This document shows, in pieces, positions 59,206 to 64,000 of a stretch of 64,000 nt of DNA (positions within the stretch are counted from its first letter, which is position 1; each line of letters opens with the position of its first letter). The stretch is from NCBI RefSeq assembly GCF_964199755.1, contig NC_133906.1, positions 19,405,419-19,469,418 of the forward strand, read 5' to 3'. The notes beneath the pieces were generated by a model. That model was not told where the DNA came from. It was given only the letters and a program-made list of their open reading frames with translations, and did no database searches. Both the position numbers and the translations under genes were made by a program. Source of the stretch: Larus michahellis. Taxonomy: Eukaryota; Chordata; Aves; Charadriiformes; Laridae.

Positions 59206-60929
59206 CCGGTGGAAAATAAAAATAATGATATTCATCCGAGATTCACTGGTGACACATAACCTACATCAACAATGCATTACCAGCGCATTAGCAAAGCCTC
59301 CCACCCTGGAATTGCAACGAGCCAGGGCAACAAGACATTATCCCATTATATTTGGGAACGAGATGAGAAATCTCATATGGTTTCCCTGCAGGGAACAAAC
59401 CAAAATAGGGCTGGTTTCTTTGGCAGAGACACAGAAAATGTCAGAGGAGGAGGGGGCCGGGCTTTGCCGGCTCTGGGTGATGCGGGGCAGCGGCGAGGGA
59501 TGCTGATGGAGGGCAGCCGAGGCCATCTCCTCCCTGCACCAGGCGTCTGCAGGACACAGCTGCTGCAGGAGCAAAGCCAGGCTGGGCTGGTGCGATGCAA
59601 CCCAAACCCAATCTGTTAAGCGGGGAGAAATTACAGCAAAATGACATTTCCAGCTTTAGAAGAGAGAGTGTACTCAAGGGGAGGAGTTAGCAGAGAGATG
59701 AGATGCTCAAAGGGGTGTTGCTACCAGCAATCAAAAAAAAAAAAGGGGCAATCAAAAAAAAGGTGGGCAAGAATGTATGATAGAAGCAGAGCTGCAGATG
59801 CTGGTAAAAGAAACCTTTGGCAGAGGCACCCAGCATTCACCTTTCCCAAACTGCTGGAGGACTCAGGCTGACCTGGGCATCTCTGTCCTTCATCCCACAG
59901 GAGACTGATAGCAGCTCCAGGAGGAACGACGCTTGTCCTCAGCAGCCTCTGGTCAAAATAATAATACAAAAAAAAAAAAGGAGGCAGAAAGCAATCGAAG
60001 CCCAGGAGAGTGAGGTGAATTTAAAACCAGGTAGGAATTTCCCGGGAGACCAGTTTGCTGGCTGAAAATGCCACTCTCATAAAAATGAAAATTTTTCTGT
60101 TGGGAATATTTCAAGATTGATGAAAAATTATGAGTTTCCTCTGGGAGAAGGGGTGGGAGAAATGAAGACATTCGCCCGTCCCATTTCTGCCTTCAGGGAG
60201 AAAACAAAATTAATGGGCACCGGTTGAGCAGTCACGCCTCCAGCCGAGAAACCCCGCTGAGCTCTCCTAAAGCTTTTTCCACCCGATCAGAATATCTTCT
60301 CCCATGAAAAAAAAATAAAAAAATCTGATATTACATTTTTCCCCAATTCGGGTCAAAAATTGGCTTCAAATCACATTCCTGAGCATGGGATGGGATTTTA
60401 TTTTCCAGCTGGCAGCAGCAACCTTGCATCAGCAAAACCTGTGCTCTGTGCAGCGTGCCCTGCTCAGCCCGCCCCAGTGTCACCAGTTTAATTAGCTGCC
60501 ATCCCCAGTGCCTGAGGCTCAGCTTAACCTCACACGAATAAAACTCGCTGTGCTGGCCAAGCTGGACTCCTGCTTTCACCAGGGAGAAATCAGGGACTTT
60601 TCCCCATTTTTTTTTCCCCAAGACTTCATGCCTGGCAGAAATTAAAACTCTTTTATTTTAGGAGGAAAAATAGGAAAAAAGGCATCTAAGTCCTCCACCG
60701 AGCCTTGATACGTGGCTTTCCAAGCTGCCAGTGTCTGCCTGGGAGTGGGATTAATACCCATCATGGGCACTCGTGGAGGTGAAGAGCATCCTCACCAGAT
60801 GCAGAGAGGGGCCAGGAGGGCCAGGCGGGGGGTAGAAAACACAAAGACGGGCTGGCAAAAGTGGGCTTTAGGCTCAAAAAGAGCAGGTTGTAATGAAGTG
60901 ATAATGGGAAAAGTGTTGGCAAGGAAGGG

Positions 60930-61170
60930 AGGTGACAGTTCATCCTCTGCTGGGTCAGACAAAGTGGGATGGACTGAAACAGCAGCAAGGACATTTGGGG
61001 TTAGACATGAGGGAAACACTTTTAGCGCAGCAATGAATCATGGGGAGAGCTGGTTGGGGAGAAGACAGACACGCTGCCACAGAGAAGAACAGGCCAGATG
61101 CACATCTCTCTGGAAAGATGAAGGTGGAGCTGGTCCTGCCTGGATGCGGGGCTCTGGGCCACACAAATTG
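60930..61170 (+). mobile_element. Possible second CR1-like fragment
   Basis: GGGGTTAGACATGAGGGAAA and the following ACACTTTTAGCGCAGC resemble the CR1 segment that reads GATTAGACATTAGGAAAAAA-TTTCTT in common copies. The similarity is by eye and weak. It lies about 1.8 kb after the fragment at 59.0-59.2 kb, in the same orientation. Confidence 0.28.
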
Positions 61171-61782
61171 CTGAGGATTCTGCTGCTCCGTTTTCCACTG
61201 GTCCAGCCCAGGGCCTGGCCCTGCCCAGCTGCCTAGGGGGATCAGTTTACAGCCACTTTTTGTCACTTTACCTCTTGTTTTCTCAAATTATAGCAGCACT
61301 CTCCAAAGTCTTGGGCATCCAGGTGGGACCCCATGGAAAGAATTGGGTTCAGTGAGGCACAGGCAAAGCTGCACATCCCCGTGTGAGCCGAAGGGGCTGG
61401 CAGCACACATGGCCGGACACAGCGAGTGGGGACAAGGACACCCGCTTTCAAATTTTGCACGGGCTCAGACAGCAGAGTGGACTTGGAAAATACCTCGGAG
61501 AGGTTTGCTGAAGCAAAGTTTTTCTTAGTTGGCTCCGTCAACTGGATCGAGCATCTGCACCTAGTATCTCAAAGCACTGAAGGGATCGCTTTCCCTTTGG
61601 GCACACAATCAGGGACTTCTCCAAAAAGACAGTAGAAGTTGGCTGGGATATTTTGTCCCAGGAAGAGGAGCAGCGCCAATGGGCAGGACGGCACCTACTG
61701 GGGTGACCTGCATTTCCCTGCATCCCGCAGCTGTGACCTGCTCCTTCTCCCATGGCTCAGCCACAAGCTAAACCTGCCCCAT

Positions 61783-62554
61783 TGTCATGGTTTAGGCTGG
61801 ACTGGCCACTAAATGAACGACAGATGCCCTCTTTTAACGGCTCTCCCTTCCCAGAAGTGAAGGGACAGAGAATAAGGGAGAGAGGCTTATGGGTTGAAAA
61901 AAAAACTGAAACAGTTTTAATGAAATACTAACAATAAAATGAAAAGATAATAATATTAATAAGAAAATAATGAACAAGAAAATAATTAAATATATACAAA
62001 TATATACAAAACCAATATCAGCTCCCAGGATGATGACCACGTTACTGTGGCACTAGGAATAGCCCAGACAGGACTCAGCAGCAGATGGAAACTGGATTCA
62101 GGAACACAGGGATGGGAGGTAAAGGCAGAAGAACGGACAGAGTCCTTCTCAGACGCCGGCCATTGAAGAAGAAAGGGCTTTGATCCCTCAGCTTTGTGCT
62201 GAGCATGATGCAGATGGGATGGAATAACCCATTGGTCAGTTTGGGGTCACCTGTCCTGTCCGCTCCTCCCCGCAGGTGCGACCCCTTTACGCTTTTCCAC
62301 TTCCAACCCTCCAAGTTGGTGCACAACAAAGTCAGCTGGCCTTGCTTGTTGTAGCAATAAGTATAAGCAAGAGCCTCTCTGCATACCAGTCCCTAGTGTT
62401 AACTATAAACATCAGGTGTTATCACTGCTAGAAGCAGGCACTTTCTTAAAAACGTTGAGTTGATTTCCAGGAGCACAGTCAGTTAGAAGAGACTTAACCA
62501 AAAAGTAAAATTACTGAAAAGAATATTGGTCCTGTCCTACCTCAAACCAGGACA
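61783..62554. mobile_element. Solo LTR of an endogenous retrovirus, 772 bp
   Basis: It begins TGTCATGGTTTAG and ends AAACCAGGACA, so it has TG...CA ends and imperfect inverted termini (TGTCATGGTTT against TGTCCTGGTTT). Inside are an AT-rich, AATAAA-containing part (61895-62010) and the stretch GGTCAGTTTGGGGTCACCTG, which resembles an LTR type I know from bird genomes. It is flanked by CCCAT (61778-61782) and CCCGT (62555-62559), a 5-bp target-site duplication with one change. There is no internal retroviral sequence, so this is a solo LTR left by recombination. The near-symmetric ends make the orientation uncertain. Confidence 0.82.
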
Positions 62555-62559
62555 CCCGT

Positions 62560-64000
62560 CCCCACCGCAACCGCTTCCCCACAGCAATGAGCAGCGCTGC
62601 ACTTGGGGAGAGGGTTTCATCTTGCTCTCGGGGTAGAGGAGGGGAGCGGGAGGGGGTAACCCTGCTGCTACAGAGTTTACCAGCCTTTTATGGTGCCTGA
62701 TTTTTGTCATCTGCAAAGCTATCAGCTGAAAACGTCAAATTAGTGCTGTTAGTCCACTGCGCAGCTCTTATCTGTGTCTCTCAGGATGGAAGACTCTTCA
62801 AGATGATTATTGTTCCCCACTGCTCCTGAAATGAAATCGGCCCTCCTGGAGCGCTAAAAGAGAACCGAGAAATTGTTTGCCTGAATTTGCATGAAAAGCC
62901 TTGGAGACGTAATGAAAGGGGGTGACAGGCCCAGTGTCACCTTCTGCCAGCTAAATGACGGAAGAAAAATTTTCCTTTGCATTTCTGCTTCATTTTAGGG
63001 CTTTGATTCCCCAACTGCCCTCGAGCGCCGGAGCCCTGTGGACCTGCCCGTTCTGTGACTGCCATGGGGGCTGCGGGCTTTGGAGCCTGGATGATATTTT
63101 GCCGCCCGAGGAAGGATGGTCTGTCCCCCACGGAGACGTGGACCCTATTCCCAGCACCACAAGTGTCTGTGTGCCCAGGGACTGGCTCTCCCACCTTCAC
63201 CCCAAGGGCAAAGTGGGGTTGTCCCTGCTCTGAGAGATCCCATCCTGCTGTAGCTTTTCCACAATTTAGGAAGTCCTGTGCACGAGAAAGGGGTGCAGTG
63301 ACACAAATTCAGATCCCAGCCACTCCACCGCTGCAGCTGGATATTTTTTGATCCACTCGCTTGGCTGTGAGTAAGCACGGTTAACGCGGTCTCACTGGAC
63401 AGACGGATGGCTGTCCGCTTCCAGGGCTCATTCTCGTAGCCATGGGATTGTCCACCCAAACCTGCAGCACCCTGTACGGGGCAGGAGCTTAACGATGGGG
63501 TTTTGCTGGCAAAACACCCCCAGCATCAAGGCAGACACTGCTGGGTTTTGCTTGGGGAGATGTTCCTCGCTGGGCTGACTTTGCAACACTTCAGCAGCCT
63601 GCTCCTGCAGTGCCCAAATGGAACTCCAAATCCGAGTCCTGCTTCCCCCAAGCGTGATATCGTGTGTGTGTGTGTGTGTGTGCGCTCGCCCGTGCTGGGC
63701 AGCAGGCAGGCTGTGCAGGCAGCTGGCCCGGGGCAAGCTGCAGCCAGCTTCCAGCAGTGAATTTGCTCACAAGTCGTATTTTGTGAAATTGCTAATTCCC
63801 ACCAGCCTTGTGGTGTTCGCCGCCTTCCTCCAGCAGTGGTTATCCCCGGCTCGCGGCTTTCCTTCAGAAAGGGAGCCCCTTTCTAGATTTCACACTTGTG
63901 GAGAATGCCTGGAAACCACAATGCAAAAAAGCCTGAAAGCTCAGAAACCTGAAGGCAAATACTGAGACCACAGAAAACACGATTAAAACATGGAAACTCA
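62560..64000. other. Intergenic tail, no gene supported
   Basis: Only short overlapping frames and a (GT)n run at 63662-63682 are seen. An AT-rich, enhancer-like patch lies at about 62690-62960. Confidence 0.6.
63662..63682 (+). repeat. (GT)n microsatellite
   Basis: About 10 GT units followed by GCGCTCGC. Confidence 0.9.

Larger units (their letters stand above)
37011..61777. other. Long intergenic stretch, no gene supported
   Basis: I find no exon with a recognisable protein. In particular I see nothing like the start of GALNT10, which is the next gene in human. The stretch is mostly GC-rich with many overlapping spurious frames. It holds a T21 run (37403-37423), AT-rich islands that may be conserved non-coding elements, two (GGAGA)n arrays, small duplications and CR1-like fragments, listed separately. 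Confidence 0.6.

Noticed and set aside
60712-61236. A 174-codon plus-strand frame
   Set aside because: It covers a CR1-like region in a frame unrelated to LINE proteins and has no other support.

Overview
This is a vertebrate nuclear window, most likely from a bird. Two genes with obvious vertebrate orthologues sit in the middle: FAM114A2 on the minus strand (coding exons from 25061 down to 16849) and MFAP3 on the plus strand (coding 31234-33655). They are head to head across a CpG-rich shared promoter at about 26.5-27.0 kb. The same pair lies side by side at human 5q33.2. The avian call rests on the short FAM114A2 introns (about 10 kb for 14 exons), few dispersed repeats, CR1-like LINE remnants, and a 772-bp solo LTR at 61783-62554 that resembles an LTR type I associate with bird genomes. 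A crocodilian or turtle source is not strictly excluded.

Layout. 1-8.4 kb: intergenic, no gene supported, with a CpG-rich patch at about 7.7-8.1 kb. 8.4-12.3 kb: short exon-like islands on the minus strand. The best set is three exons whose reading phases agree (9846-9707, 8842-8792, 8610-8569). They encode a Lys/Glu-rich, Ser/Asp-rich C-terminus, followed by a stop codon and an AATAAA about 100 nt later. A second, weaker set ends at 11589. I recognise neither. 12.3-16.8 kb: no gene seen beyond candidate FAM114A2 3' UTR. 16.8-26.7 kb: FAM114A2; I could trace all 13 coding exons with consistent phases to a 504-residue protein. 26.7-37.0 kb: MFAP3, a 341-residue Ig-domain membrane protein with a 5' UTR carrying several upstream ORFs and a 3.3-kb 3' UTR. 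37-64 kb: a gene desert, probably the start of the space towards the next gene. It holds AT-rich islands that look like conserved non-coding elements, two near-identical (GGAGA)n arrays 3.3 kb apart, CR1-like fragments and the solo LTR.

How the genes relate. FAM114A2 and MFAP3 share a promoter region, so they may be co-regulated; ETS-type sites lie between their first exons and three CRE-type sites lie just inside MFAP3 intron 1. Nothing suggests that their proteins act in one pathway. I see no operon-like, defence-like or otherwise new molecular system here. The most promising unknown is the minus-strand Lys/Glu-rich gene end at 8.4-9.9 kb.
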